Of a stretch of 64,000 bases of DNA, positions 45,918 to 54,273 are shown piece after piece. Where the stretch lies: positions 248,001 to 312,000 of the forward strand of contig NZ_QRHA01000003.1 of NCBI RefSeq assembly GCF_003367475.1, in the 5' to 3' direction. Source of the stretch: Alteromonas aestuariivivens. GTDB taxonomy: Bacteria; Pseudomonadota; Gammaproteobacteria; Enterobacterales; Alteromonadaceae. The notes beneath the pieces were generated by a model. That model was not told where the DNA came from and did no database searches. It was given only the letters and a program-made list of their open reading frames with translations. Position 1 is the first letter of the stretch, and each line of letters starts with the position of its first letter. The position numbers and the translations under genes are program-made.

Positions 45918-47102
45918 ATGAAAACAACAGTACAGCCCAACCCCTTTATCCTCGTTACCCCCCCAAACCCAGAAAACGGAGCTAGTTCCTTACCGTTAAG
46001 CGGTATGCGACTGGCGGTGAAAGATTTGTTTCACATTGAGGGATTGGAAACCACTGCCGGAAATCCGGATTGGGCTCGTACTCACCCTTTGCCAACCCAC
46101 ACAGCCAGTGCAGTAGCCCGGCTGCTCGAAAGAGGGGCACATGTGGTTGGCAAAACCGTTACGGATGAGTTGGCGTACAGTCTTAACGGCCAAAACGTGC
46201 ATTACGGAACCCCAGTCAACCCCATTACTCCCGACCGGCTGCCCGGAGGATCATCATCGGGATCAGCCGTGGCCGTTGCAGCAGATTTAGCCGACATTGG
46301 CCTGGGTACCGATACCGGCGGTTCCATAAGAGTACCTGCCAGTTACAATGGCTTGTTCGGCCTGCGCCCGACGCATGGTGCGATCGGCTGCGACAATATG
46401 GTTGCGCTGGCCCCATCCTTCGACACAGTTGGCTGGATGACCCGGGACCTCGACACCCTGGTCAAGGTGGCCGAAGCCATGTTCAATGGATCACTGCCCC
46501 GCTTCCATCAACCAAGGCTTGGGGTGCTGACTTCGCTGCTCAATCACGCGCAGCACCGGGAGCAGATAGAAACATGGCTTCAAGCCGACTCAGTTCGCGA
46601 TGCATTTGAATCAATAACAGCGCTTTCAACTGATTGGGGCCCGGTTCCCCCCGGAGAGTTATTCCGGGTATTGCAGGGAGCTGAAATCTGGCAACAGCAC
46701 GGTGAATGGATATCCGCAACCCAACCCGCGATTGCGGCAGACATCCGCAGCCGGCTGGATTGGTGCAAAACCATTACGGACCAGCAGGTTGAGTTGGCAA
46801 AGGCTGGCCAGGGTACAGTTATCAAACAACTGGATGCGCTATTCGGGCAGGCAGACATACTGCTGCTCCCCACTACCCCTGGGCTGGCACCAAAACTGGA
46901 TGAAGCCCCAAAGAACCTGGTCAGCTATCGTAACCACCTGCTGAATTTCACGGCTCTGGCCGGGCTTGGCGGGCTGCCGCAATTACATTTGCCGGTATTT
47001 TCAGTATCCGGTGCACCTTGCGGAGTGTCCCTGCTGGGCAAAAAAGGCAGCGATCTTGCTTTGCTTGCTGTGGCAACTCAAATTCTGGAATTCGAACTAT
47101 GA
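45918..47102 (+). CDS. Amidase-signature family amidohydrolase
   Basis: 394 residues. The Ser-cisSer-Lys triad is visible: Lys in LAVKDLFHIEG, cis-Ser in PGGSSSGSAVAVAADL, and nucleophile Ser in DTGGSIRVPASYNG. The C-terminal region is short for the family (~450-500), giving a compact enzyme. In the Klebsiella hpxWXYZ group an amidase of this type accompanies the oxamate amidohydrolase, so an oxalurate-, oxamate- or allantoate-derived amide is a plausible substrate (inference). Its stop overlaps the next ATG by 3 bp. Preceded by an RpiR-type operator. Confidence 0.83.
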   Translation: MKTTVQPNPFILVTPPNPENGASSLPLSGMRLAVKDLFHIEGLETTAGNPDWARTHPLPTHTASAVARLLERGAHVVGKTVTDELAYSLNGQNVHYGTPVNPITPDRLPGGSSSGSAVAVAADLADIGLGTDTGGSIRVPASYNGLFGLRPTHGAIGCDNMVALAPSFDTVGWMTRDLDTLVKVAEAMFNGSLPRFHQPRLGVLTSLLNHAQHREQIETWLQADSVRDAFESITALSTDWGPVPPGELFRVLQGAEIWQQHGEWISATQPAIAADIRSRLDWCKTITDQQVELAKAGQGTVIKQLDALFGQADILLLPTTPGLAPKLDEAPKNLVSYRNHLLNFTALAGLGGLPQLHLPVFSVSGAPCGVSLLGKKGSDLALLAVATQILEFEL

Positions 47103-48688
47103 CAAAAAAAATCGCCACAGGGTTTACCGCTCCCCACTATGCTGCCGCCCAGGTGGGCAATCAGGTTCTTGAGCGGGGCGGCACAGCTATTGAGGCGATG
47201 GTCGCCGCTGCCGCATCCATAGCGGTGGAATACCCGCACATGAACGGTCTGGGCGGAGACGGCTTCTGGCTTATCAGCGAACCGGGCAAAAAGCCTATCG
47301 CCATAGACGCTTCAGGCACCGCAGCCAGTGGAGCCACACCGGAGTTTTACGCCGGGCACAGCGCCATTCCAAGCCGCGGAGGTAAAGCGGCCCTTACCAT
47401 GGCCGGCGCCGTTGCCGGCTGGCAGAAGGCTCTCGACATCAGCCACCAATGGCAGCCGGGCATACCACTGACAGAACTGCTCGATACCGCTATCAGCCAG
47501 GCCAATTGGGGCATTGAGGTCACCACCAGCCTTTCCGATGCCAGCTTCAAAACCTTTGAGGAACTGGGTTCCGCCGCCAACTTCGCTCCTTTCCTGATCA
47601 AAGGCAAGCCGCTGAAGAAAGGTAAAATCGTCAAGCTCACTCAATTGTCGGCGACCCTGCAACAGCTTGCCCACGCCGGGCTGAGTGATTTTTATCAGGG
47701 CGACATCGCTCAGCAACTGGCCAATGACCTGGCGGATGCCGGTTCTCCCATCACGCTGGAAGATTTTCACCAGTACCAGGCTTCTTTTGTAGAGCCCCTC
47801 GCGGTCACCACGTCCAAAGGCACACTCTACAACTTGCCTGCCCCAACCCAGGGTATTGCCTCGCTGTTGATTCTGGCCCTGTATGACCGGGTGTGGCAGC
47901 AGGGTAAATCCGACGCCGACATGGTGCATTTACTGATTGAGTGCACCAAACAGGCCTTCATAGCCCGTAACCGCTATGTGACTGACCCTAGCCGGCTGAG
48001 CACGGAATTGCAGGCACTCCTGAGCGATGATGCGCTCAGCCAAATGCTGCAGGCCATTGACTTGGAATCGGCTCAGACCTGGCCCCATCCGGCCAGACCC
48101 GGCGATACCATCTGGATGGGGGCGTGTGACAACCAGGGACGAATGGTCAGTTACATTCAAAGCCTTTACTGGGAATTTGGCAGTGGTGTGGTCAGTCCGT
48201 CCACCGGTATTGTATGGAACAACCGCGGCACCTCGTTCTCATTACAGCCCAATGATTTGCAAGCCCTGAAACCGGGCCTGAAACCATTCCACACTCTCAA
48301 TCCGGCGTTTGCCGAACTGAACGACGGGCGCAGGATGAGCTATGGCACTATGGGTGGCGAGGGGCAACCACAAACCCAGGCTGCCATATTCAGCCGCTAC
48401 GTATACCACAATCAGCCGCTGGCAAAGTCAATCACCCTCGGTCGCTGGCTGCTGGGGCGAACCTGGGGTGATCAAAGCCACAACCTCAAGGCCGAAACCG
48501 ACGTGGCCGAGTATGTGGGTGAGGAACTGCTGCGCCGTGGGCACGAGATGGTCGTTGTACCACCGTGCAACGAATTAATGGGGCATGCCGGTGCCGTGGT
48601 TTTGCATCCAAACGGTTATACCGATGCTGCCACCGATCCGCGCAGCGACGGTAAAGCGTTCGCATCTTCTCTTGGGGACTCGTTGTAA
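47099..48688 (+). CDS. hpxW: Gamma-glutamyltransferase-family oxamate amidohydrolase (HpxW-like)
   Basis: 529 residues from ATG 47099, coupled to the amidase stop (an upstream open frame starts at 47018 but is spurious). An Ntn-hydrolase of the GGT family that self-cleaves before a Thr; the nucleophile candidate is Thr337 in GDTIWMGACDNQG, and a downstream MGGEGQPQTQ block is present. There is no signal peptide, unlike periplasmic glutathione-cleaving GGTs, and this agrees with HpxW, which hydrolyses oxamate to oxalate and ammonia. The neighbouring allantoate amidohydrolase and ureidoglycine-type aminotransferase strongly favour that role, but glutathione-type substrates are not excluded. Confidence 0.75.
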   Translation: MTKKIATGFTAPHYAAAQVGNQVLERGGTAIEAMVAAAASIAVEYPHMNGLGGDGFWLISEPGKKPIAIDASGTAASGATPEFYAGHSAIPSRGGKAALTMAGAVAGWQKALDISHQWQPGIPLTELLDTAISQANWGIEVTTSLSDASFKTFEELGSAANFAPFLIKGKPLKKGKIVKLTQLSATLQQLAHAGLSDFYQGDIAQQLANDLADAGSPITLEDFHQYQASFVEPLAVTTSKGTLYNLPAPTQGIASLLILALYDRVWQQGKSDADMVHLLIECTKQAFIARNRYVTDPSRLSTELQALLSDDALSQMLQAIDLESAQTWPHPARPGDTIWMGACDNQGRMVSYIQSLYWEFGSGVVSPSTGIVWNNRGTSFSLQPNDLQALKPGLKPFHTLNPAFAELNDGRRMSYGTMGGEGQPQTQAAIFSRYVYHNQPLAKSITLGRWLLGRTWGDQSHNLKAETDVAEYVGEELLRRGHEMVVVPPCNELMGHAGAVVLHPNGYTDAATDPRSDGKAFASSLGDSL

Positions 48689-48702
48689 CTTAAGGAATTT
48701 CA

Positions 48703-49521
48703 ATGGAATTTATAGCTGAACACGCCAGTACCTTTGTTGCACTGGCTGGAACCGGTGTGTTTGCCGGTCTGTTGGCAGGCCTGCTGGGCGTAGGCGGTGG
48801 CATTGTCATCGTTCCGGTACTGTTTTTCCTGTTTCAGGCGCTGGGAGTATCAGCAGACTCGGCAATGGTGATCGCCACCGCAACCTCACTGGCCACCATT
48901 GTCCCCACTTCGGTCAGCTCCATCCGCGCGCACCATGGGAAAGGAAATGTCGACTGGCCCCTGTTAAAACAGTGGGCTCCGTTCATTCTGATTGGCGTGC
49001 TGATGGGAAGTTACCTGGTCACCAGGGTGAAAGGGGAATGGCTGAGCATTATGTTTGGTGTTATTGCTACCTTGTCGGCCATCAACATGCTTATTGGCCG
49101 CAAGGATGCCCTGTTCAGCGGCCTGCCCGGGCGCACCGGCCAGGGCATCATGGCTGGCAGTATTGGTCTTTTCAGTTCGATGGTAGGCATCGGTGGTGGA
49201 ACGCTTACCGTGCCCACGCTCACATTTTGCAACTACCCCGCTCACCGGGCGGTAGGTACGGCTGCTGCTGTAGGCCTGCTGATTTCCCTGCCTGCTGCTG
49301 TCACCCTGCTGTTTGCCGGTGCCAGCCCGCAAGACGCGCCGGTTGGCACTGTTGGACTAGTGAATCTGGTTGGATTTATCTGCATTGTACCGCTTACGGT
49401 GCTGTTCGCCCCGGTTGGAGCAGCGCTGGCCAATCGGCTGGATGCCGGCAAACTGAAAAAAGTCTTTGCCATCGTTCTCATTATTACCGGCGTTCGCATG
49501 CTGGCCCAATCTTTCGTTTAG
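48703..49521 (+). CDS. TSUP/TauE-family membrane permease
   Basis: 272 residues, about eight membrane segments. Two inverted glycine signatures: GLLGVGGGIVIVPVLFF in the first half and GIGGGTLTVPTLTF in the second. Members export or import organic sulfonates, sulfite and small carboxylates. Located between HpxW and the aminotransferase, so oxalate or oxamate transport is a reasonable guess (inference). Ribosome site AAGGAA. Confidence 0.85.
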   Translation: MEFIAEHASTFVALAGTGVFAGLLAGLLGVGGGIVIVPVLFFLFQALGVSADSAMVIATATSLATIVPTSVSSIRAHHGKGNVDWPLLKQWAPFILIGVLMGSYLVTRVKGEWLSIMFGVIATLSAINMLIGRKDALFSGLPGRTGQGIMAGSIGLFSSMVGIGGGTLTVPTLTFCNYPAHRAVGTAAAVGLLISLPAAVTLLFAGASPQDAPVGTVGLVNLVGFICIVPLTVLFAPVGAALANRLDAGKLKKVFAIVLIITGVRMLAQSFV

Positions 49522-49530
49522 GAGCAAAAA

Positions 49531-50754
49531 ATGAAAGCCTTGTCTTTACCACCGCGCCTGCTGATGGGCCCAGGCCCAATCAACTGTTACCCCCGGGTAC
49601 TGCAGGCAATGTCCACCCAGTTGGTGGGGCAATACGACCCTGTCATGACCGCTTACATGAATGAGGTTATGGCACTCTACCGCCAGGTATTCAATACTCA
49701 AAACACCCAGACGTTGCTGATCGACGGAACGTCCCGGGCCGGTATTGAAGCAGTGCTGGTATCCTGCCTGGAGCCCGGTGACAAAGTACTGGTGCCGATT
49801 TTCGGCCGTTTTGGACACCTGCTGGCCGAAATTGCCGAACGCGCAGACGCCGAGGTTCACACCATTGAAGTCCCCTGGGGTGAAGTTTTTGACCCAGAGC
49901 AAATTGAACAGGCCATTCGTAAGATACGGCCTAAAGTGCTGGCGCTGGTGCAGGGAGACACCTCAACCACCATGCTACAGCCGCTTGAACACATTGGTGC
50001 TATCTGCCGCCAGTACGACGTTCTGTTCTACTCTGACGCCACTGCATCCATTGGCGGTAACCCGTTTGAAACCGACGCCTGGCAGTTGGATGCCGTTTCG
50101 GTGGGCTTACAGAAATGTCTTGGCGGCCCTTCCGGTAGCGCCCCCGTTACCATGAGCGACCGGTTTGTGGACTGTGTGCGCCAACGTCATCATGTTGAAG
50201 CTGGCATTCGTGACCCACACCACAAAGATGCCAGCGGTTCACGCATTCGCTCCAACTATTTTGATTTACCCATGATTATGGATTATTGGGGAGATGAACG
50301 TCTGAACCACCATACCGAAGCCGCTTCCATGCTGTTCTGTGCCAGAGAATGTGCCGTCAACCTGCTGGAAGAAGGCCAGCAGGCGGTTATTGAACGGCAC
50401 AAGATGGCCGGAGTCGCCATGCTGGCAGGGATCCAGGCCATGAATCTGGCCCCGTTTGGCAACCTCAAACATAAAATGAATAATGTGGTGGGGGTTTACA
50501 TTCCCATGGGCGTTGAAGGCGAACAAATCCGCAGCGAAATGCTGAACACTTTCAACATTGAAATTGGTACCAGTTTCGGCCCACTGAAAGGCAAAATCTG
50601 GCGTATTGGCACCATGGGCTATAACGCCCGCCAGGATGCGGTACTGCACACTCTGCAGTCTCTGGAAACCGTTCTGAGAAGAGCGGGTCATAAACTCTCT
50701 CCTGGAGCAGGCGTAGACGCAGCCATGGACGTTTATGCCAAGGCTATTGCATGA
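49531..50754 (+). CDS. Class V PLP aminotransferase, (S)-ureidoglycine-glyoxylate type
   Basis: 407 residues, alanine-glyoxylate/serine-pyruvate aminotransferase group. Visible PLP features: Asp in SDATASIGGNPFE, the internal-aldimine Lys in GLQKCLGGPSGSAP, and the N-terminal MGPGPINCYPRVL. In Bacillus (PucG) and Klebsiella (HpxJ) this enzyme moves the ureidoglycine amino group to glyoxylate, giving oxalurate and glycine. The allantoate amidohydrolase 4 bp overlapping downstream supports that. Ribosome site AGGAGC. Confidence 0.85.
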   Translation: MKALSLPPRLLMGPGPINCYPRVLQAMSTQLVGQYDPVMTAYMNEVMALYRQVFNTQNTQTLLIDGTSRAGIEAVLVSCLEPGDKVLVPIFGRFGHLLAEIAERADAEVHTIEVPWGEVFDPEQIEQAIRKIRPKVLALVQGDTSTTMLQPLEHIGAICRQYDVLFYSDATASIGGNPFETDAWQLDAVSVGLQKCLGGPSGSAPVTMSDRFVDCVRQRHHVEAGIRDPHHKDASGSRIRSNYFDLPMIMDYWGDERLNHHTEAASMLFCARECAVNLLEEGQQAVIERHKMAGVAMLAGIQAMNLAPFGNLKHKMNNVVGVYIPMGVEGEQIRSEMLNTFNIEIGTSFGPLKGKIWRIGTMGYNARQDAVLHTLQSLETVLRRAGHKLSPGAGVDAAMDVYAKAIA

Positions 50755-51980
50755 TGCTGTTTGAAGATGCCGCCGCCCAGGTCATGGCCCGTTGCGACGA
50801 ACTGGGAAACATCAGCCAATCGCTGCAACATCTGGACAGACGTTACCTGACCGAGCAACACCGTCACGCCAATCAGCTGGTGGCACACTGGATGGCCGAA
50901 ACAGAAATGGATAGCTGGGTGGACGCCGCAGGTAATGTATGGGGCCGCTACGCCAGTGACGTACCTGACGCCCCGCGTTTAATCCTTGGCAGCCACCTGG
51001 ATACAGTGCCCAATGGGGGGCGTTACGATGGCATGCTGGGCGTGGTAGCGCCCATTTCGTTGCTGGCCATTCTCAAAGGGCAGCAGGTAAAACTGCCATT
51101 CCATGTTGATGTGGTAGGCTTTGGAGACGAAGAAGGCACCCGATTTGGTTCAACCCTGCTGGGAAGCCGGGCACTCACCGGCACCTGGCCGGATGAATGG
51201 GCCAAACTCACCGACAGCGATGGCAAATCACTGGCTAAGGCTCTGCTGGAATTCGGCCTGGATTTCAGCCGGATAAAAGAAGCCGCAATCGCCCCAGCGC
51301 AACTGCTCGGCTACGTGGAGCTTCATATTGAACAGGGCCCTGTGCTGGAGCAGCAAAATCTTGCGGTCGGCGTTGTCAGCGGCATTGCGGGCGCCCGAAG
51401 GTTTGAAATAGCGCTGTCCGGCATGGCCGGGCATGCCGGTACCGTTCCGATGAATATGCGTCAGGATGCCCTGTGCGCCGCCAGTGAAATGATTCTCTGC
51501 GTCGAACAGCTGGCCATTCAACACGCCCTGGTGGCCACTGTCGGCAAAATTAGCAACCGCCCTAACGGGGTAAATGTTATTGCCGGCAACACCAGTTTTT
51601 CACTGGACATACGAAGCGAATCGGACGCTCTTAGGGATGCCACAGTGGATGAAATTTTTACCTGCTTTCAGCAAATTGCCCAACGACGAGGTGTTTCACT
51701 GCAAATCCAGCAAACTCACAGTGCCCCGGCTGTATTGTGCTCGGAATTTCTGCAGCAAAATTTGCGCAATGCCGTGGCCGGGTGCGGTTACCCTGTGCTG
51801 ACACTGCCTTCGGGAGCGGGTCACGACGCTATGGCAATGGCTGACATTTGCCCGGTTGCCATGCTGTTTACCCGCTGTCACCGTGGCATCAGCCACCACC
51901 CCGACGAAGCCATCCGACAGGATGATGTAGCGGTAAGCCTGCAGGTACTGCACCGCTTTCTTACCCAACTGAAATTTTGA
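50751..51980 (+). CDS. Allantoate amidohydrolase (M20 family, AllC/HpxK-like)
   Basis: 409 residues. Zn/Mn-binding signature residues: LGSHLDTVPNGGRYDG, GDEEGTRFGSTLLGSRALTG, ELHIEQGPVLE, dimerisation MAGHAGTVPMNMRQDAL, and the C-terminal GAGHDAMAM with HHPDEAI. It hydrolyses allantoate to ureidoglycine, CO2 and ammonia. The closest alternative within the family is N-carbamoyl-amino-acid hydrolase, but the operon favours allantoate. Start ATG overlaps the aminotransferase stop. Confidence 0.87.
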   Translation: MMLFEDAAAQVMARCDELGNISQSLQHLDRRYLTEQHRHANQLVAHWMAETEMDSWVDAAGNVWGRYASDVPDAPRLILGSHLDTVPNGGRYDGMLGVVAPISLLAILKGQQVKLPFHVDVVGFGDEEGTRFGSTLLGSRALTGTWPDEWAKLTDSDGKSLAKALLEFGLDFSRIKEAAIAPAQLLGYVELHIEQGPVLEQQNLAVGVVSGIAGARRFEIALSGMAGHAGTVPMNMRQDALCAASEMILCVEQLAIQHALVATVGKISNRPNGVNVIAGNTSFSLDIRSESDALRDATVDEIFTCFQQIAQRRGVSLQIQQTHSAPAVLCSEFLQQNLRNAVAGCGYPVLTLPSGAGHDAMAMADICPVAMLFTRCHRGISHHPDEAIRQDDVAVSLQVLHRFLTQLKF

Positions 51981-52006
51981 TGACCTTTGATATACAGGAG
52001 TAAAGG

Positions 52007-52372
52007 ATGATAATTCCACGGATATACCACGATGAACAAGGCAAGAGCCACTTTGGTGAGATTGACATACCGTTGTCAGACGGAGGCCCGATAGGCCTGC
52101 TTTCGGAACGTTTCGATGCGGGTACCATTATTTTCAGGGAAACTCCCGCAGACTACGATTTCAAATGGCACCCCGCCCCGGCCCGCCAGCTGCTGTTCAT
52201 TCTCAAAGGGCGTGCGGAATTTACTGTGTCTTCAGGAGAGCGTAAGGTGTTTGGCGCCGGAGACGTCCTGTTGCTGGAAGACACTGAGGGTGAAGGCCAC
52301 TGCAGCCGGGCAATGTACAACGAAGTCAGACATTCCATTTTTGTTACCCTTCCCGACCACGTTACATTCTAG
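52007..52372 (+). CDS. Small cupin-domain protein
   Basis: 121 residues, single cupin. The first beta-barrel motif is FKWHPAPARQLLFILKGRAEFTVSSGE and the second FGAGDVLLLEDTEGEGHCSR, giving His and Glu metal ligands. Not the two-domain ureidoglycine aminohydrolase (AllE), which is about 250 residues. It is the last gene of the amidase operon. Ribosome site ACAGGAGTAAAGG. A metal-dependent role in the pathway, such as a small epimerase or decarboxylase, is possible; function unknown. Confidence 0.75.
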   Translation: MIIPRIYHDEQGKSHFGEIDIPLSDGGPIGLLSERFDAGTIIFRETPADYDFKWHPAPARQLLFILKGRAEFTVSSGERKVFGAGDVLLLEDTEGEGHCSRAMYNEVRHSIFVTLPDHVTF

Positions 52373-52433
52373 GTTGCTGCGGGCCATGCCCGCTGCATTT
52401 CCCACCGTTTAACGCTAAAAATCAAGGCATTAC

Positions 52434-52449
52434 TTGACTCACTGGTCAG
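52434..52449 (+). promoter_or_regulatory. RutR-like operator site 1
   Basis: TTGACTC-AC-TGGTCAG fits the 7-2-7 dyad TTGACCA-NN-TGGTCAA bound by RutR, with 11 of 14 arm bases matching. It lies 46 bp before the exported adenosine-deaminase-like gene. The next bases (GTTATTG) also match the flank of the permease site. Confidence 0.65.
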
Positions 52450-52494
52450 GTTATTGATTGAATACCGAAACTGACCATTCACAGCCGATCCCCT

Positions 52495-53949
52495 ATGCGC
52501 CTTGCCTTAACACTTTCTATTGTTGCCGTCATGACCCTGATGGTGCCATGTACCTTTGCTGATGAGAACCATCGACGCATGTCGCAGTGGTTTCGTGACT
52601 TTAAGAATGAAGCCTCAGACCAACAACTCTACAACTTCTTATGGCAGTTTCCCAAAGGCGCGGATTTGCATCATCACCTGTCAGGCTCTGCGTTCAGTGA
52701 ATGGTGGTACGAGCTTGCCATTAACCCCCAACTGAACGGCGGCTATCATTACTATACACGGGTGAAGTTTAATCACTGCCGCGGCTATGGCACTGATGAG
52801 TTTGGGCCTGACCCACAATATCTGATGTTCCGAACCCTGCAAGAGTCCAGTTGGGAGCGACTTGATGATTGTGAAAAGGGTGAATACCTGCCGCTCATTA
52901 AGTTGTCAGAACAACAGCAGCAGGCGTTTCTTGACAGCATTCGGCTGGATAAACAACACGAAGGACGGGATGAATTTTTCCAGACCCACTGGCAGCGCCT
53001 CAATGAAATGACCAGTAACCCCACTCTGATGGCACAACTGCTACTGAAAAATATGCAGGCCTATCAGCAGGAAGGGTTGATCTATCTTGAAACCCAGGTC
53101 AATGTGGCCAACAAATTAAAGCCTGATGGCGAGCACTACTCACCCGAAGCGGCACTGGCAATCTACAAACAAATGCTTGCCAGCCCCGCAGCCAAACAAA
53201 CCGGGGTAAGGGTAAAATTCCAGTACGCCCTGCTGCGCTTTTTACCGAATGCAGAAGAGCGCCTGCGCTGGATGTACGATTTTGTCGATCGGAACCGAGA
53301 CATCTACGTCGGCATAAACTTTGTCGGCCGGGAAGACAATGACAAAGGCCATCCTTTGCGCTTTCTTCCGGTACTCAGAGAACTGCGTCATCAGTACCCC
53401 AGTATTCCTCTGGCCATACACGCCGGTGAGGTGGATGAACCCAATGCCCACGTTCGCAATACTTTGTTGCTGGGTGCCAATCGTATCGGCCACGGCCTGA
53501 ATACCATAACCGATCCGGATACCCTGCTGTTGATGCGACACGGCCCTTACCTTATAGAAATCAATCTGATATCCAATAAACTTCTGGAATACGTGGAAAA
53601 CTACCGCCAACACCCGTTCCCGGAATATCTGCGCACCGGTATTCCGGTGGCGCTTTCCACTGACGACAGAGGCATGTGGGACAGTAACCTGACAGACGAA
53701 TATTTTATTGCGGTAAAGCACTTCAACCTTTCCTGGCAGGAACTGGTTACCTTGTCTCGTAATGGTCTTACCCACAGCTTCTTGCCTGAGGAAGAGAAAA
53801 ATTCTGCGCTAGCGCAATTCCAGTCCAGCCTAGACCGTTTTATTGAGGCCCGCCTGCAGAATAAAACGCTTGAACAAAGCCCGCCCAAACGCCAGTTTAT
53901 CTGTGGCCATACCCCCGCCTTATGTGCATTAGCTAACGAAATCCAGTAG
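52495..53949 (+). CDS. Exported adenosine-deaminase-like enzyme (ADGF type)
   Basis: 484 residues. Signal peptide MRLALTLSIVAVMTLMVPCTFA then ADENHR. The deaminase TIM barrel has metal ligands in ADLHHHLSGS, the active-site Glu/His in AIHAGEVDE, HGL in RIGHGLNT, and Asp in ALSTDDRGMWDSN. It is about 130 residues longer than cytosolic Add because of an N-terminal extension and a middle insertion, as in secreted ADGF/CECR1 proteins. It should deaminate adenosine to inosine in the periplasm or outside. Preceded by a RutR-like site and followed by the nucleoside-uptake genes. Confidence 0.85.
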   Translation: MRLALTLSIVAVMTLMVPCTFADENHRRMSQWFRDFKNEASDQQLYNFLWQFPKGADLHHHLSGSAFSEWWYELAINPQLNGGYHYYTRVKFNHCRGYGTDEFGPDPQYLMFRTLQESSWERLDDCEKGEYLPLIKLSEQQQQAFLDSIRLDKQHEGRDEFFQTHWQRLNEMTSNPTLMAQLLLKNMQAYQQEGLIYLETQVNVANKLKPDGEHYSPEAALAIYKQMLASPAAKQTGVRVKFQYALLRFLPNAEERLRWMYDFVDRNRDIYVGINFVGREDNDKGHPLRFLPVLRELRHQYPSIPLAIHAGEVDEPNAHVRNTLLLGANRIGHGLNTITDPDTLLLMRHGPYLIEINLISNKLLEYVENYRQHPFPEYLRTGIPVALSTDDRGMWDSNLTDEYFIAVKHFNLSWQELVTLSRNGLTHSFLPEEEKNSALAQFQSSLDRFIEARLQNKTLEQSPPKRQFICGHTPALCALANEIQ

Positions 53950-54008
53950 GTCTTTTCCCCTGAAGGGGGCTGCAAGCTCATCTCTTGCAGCCCCTCACAC
54001 TCCAAAAT

Positions 54009-54054
54009 GCACCAAAATAAGACTAACGCACCCACCATATCACTATTTTGGTGC
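54009..54054 (+). promoter_or_regulatory. Inverted repeat, possible NtrC site or convergent hairpin
   Basis: Arms GCACCAAAATA (54009-54019) and TATTTTGGTGC (54044-54054) are exact complements with 24 nt between. The right arm with its left flank, TCACTATTTTGGTGC, resembles NtrC half-sites (GCACTA-N3-TGGTGC). About 130-170 bp upstream of a sigma-54-like promoter, a good enhancer distance. It could instead be a transcript hairpin following the deaminase gene; another GC-rich stem (53966-53994) lies before it, without a U-tract. Confidence 0.4.
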
Positions 54055-54158
54055 GCCACAAAAACAAACCGGTTAGTTTTCACCCAACAATTTCATTAAC
54101 AACTTTGTAAAGAATTGAATTATACAATAAAAACAATAGGTTAAAGCCAATCCCGCAC

Positions 54159-54174
54159 CTGACCATATGGACAG
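54159..54174 (+). promoter_or_regulatory. RutR-like operator site 2
   Basis: CTGACCA-TA-TGGACAG matches the RutR 7-2-7 consensus in 11 of 14 arm bases. It lies 6 nt upstream of a sigma-54-like -24 element and 100 nt before the TonB-dependent receptor gene. Confidence 0.7.
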
Positions 54175-54179
54175 TAATC

Positions 54180-54194
54180 TGGCACAATATCTGC
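54180..54194 (+). promoter_or_regulatory. Candidate sigma-54 promoter of the receptor gene
   Basis: TGGCAC-AATAT-CTGC has GG and GC elements 10 nt apart as required (-24/-12), differing from TTGC at one base. Transcription would start near 54206, leaving a 5' UTR of about 70 nt. Nitrogen control is sensible for purine uptake. Confidence 0.5.
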
Positions 54195-54273
54195 AAACTC
54201 TGGCAGATAATTCACTAAGTAAATAACCAAAATAGTGCTTTGTGAAAATATTAAAACTACAGCGAGGAAGAAC

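Noticed and set aside
47018-47098. Extended start for the GGT-family gene
   Set aside because: Lies within the amidase; the overlapping ATG at 47099 gives a proper N-terminus and coupling.
53966-53994. GC-rich hairpin after the exported deaminase as an intrinsic terminator
   Set aside because: The stem is good but no U-tract follows on either strand, so I did not list it as a terminator.
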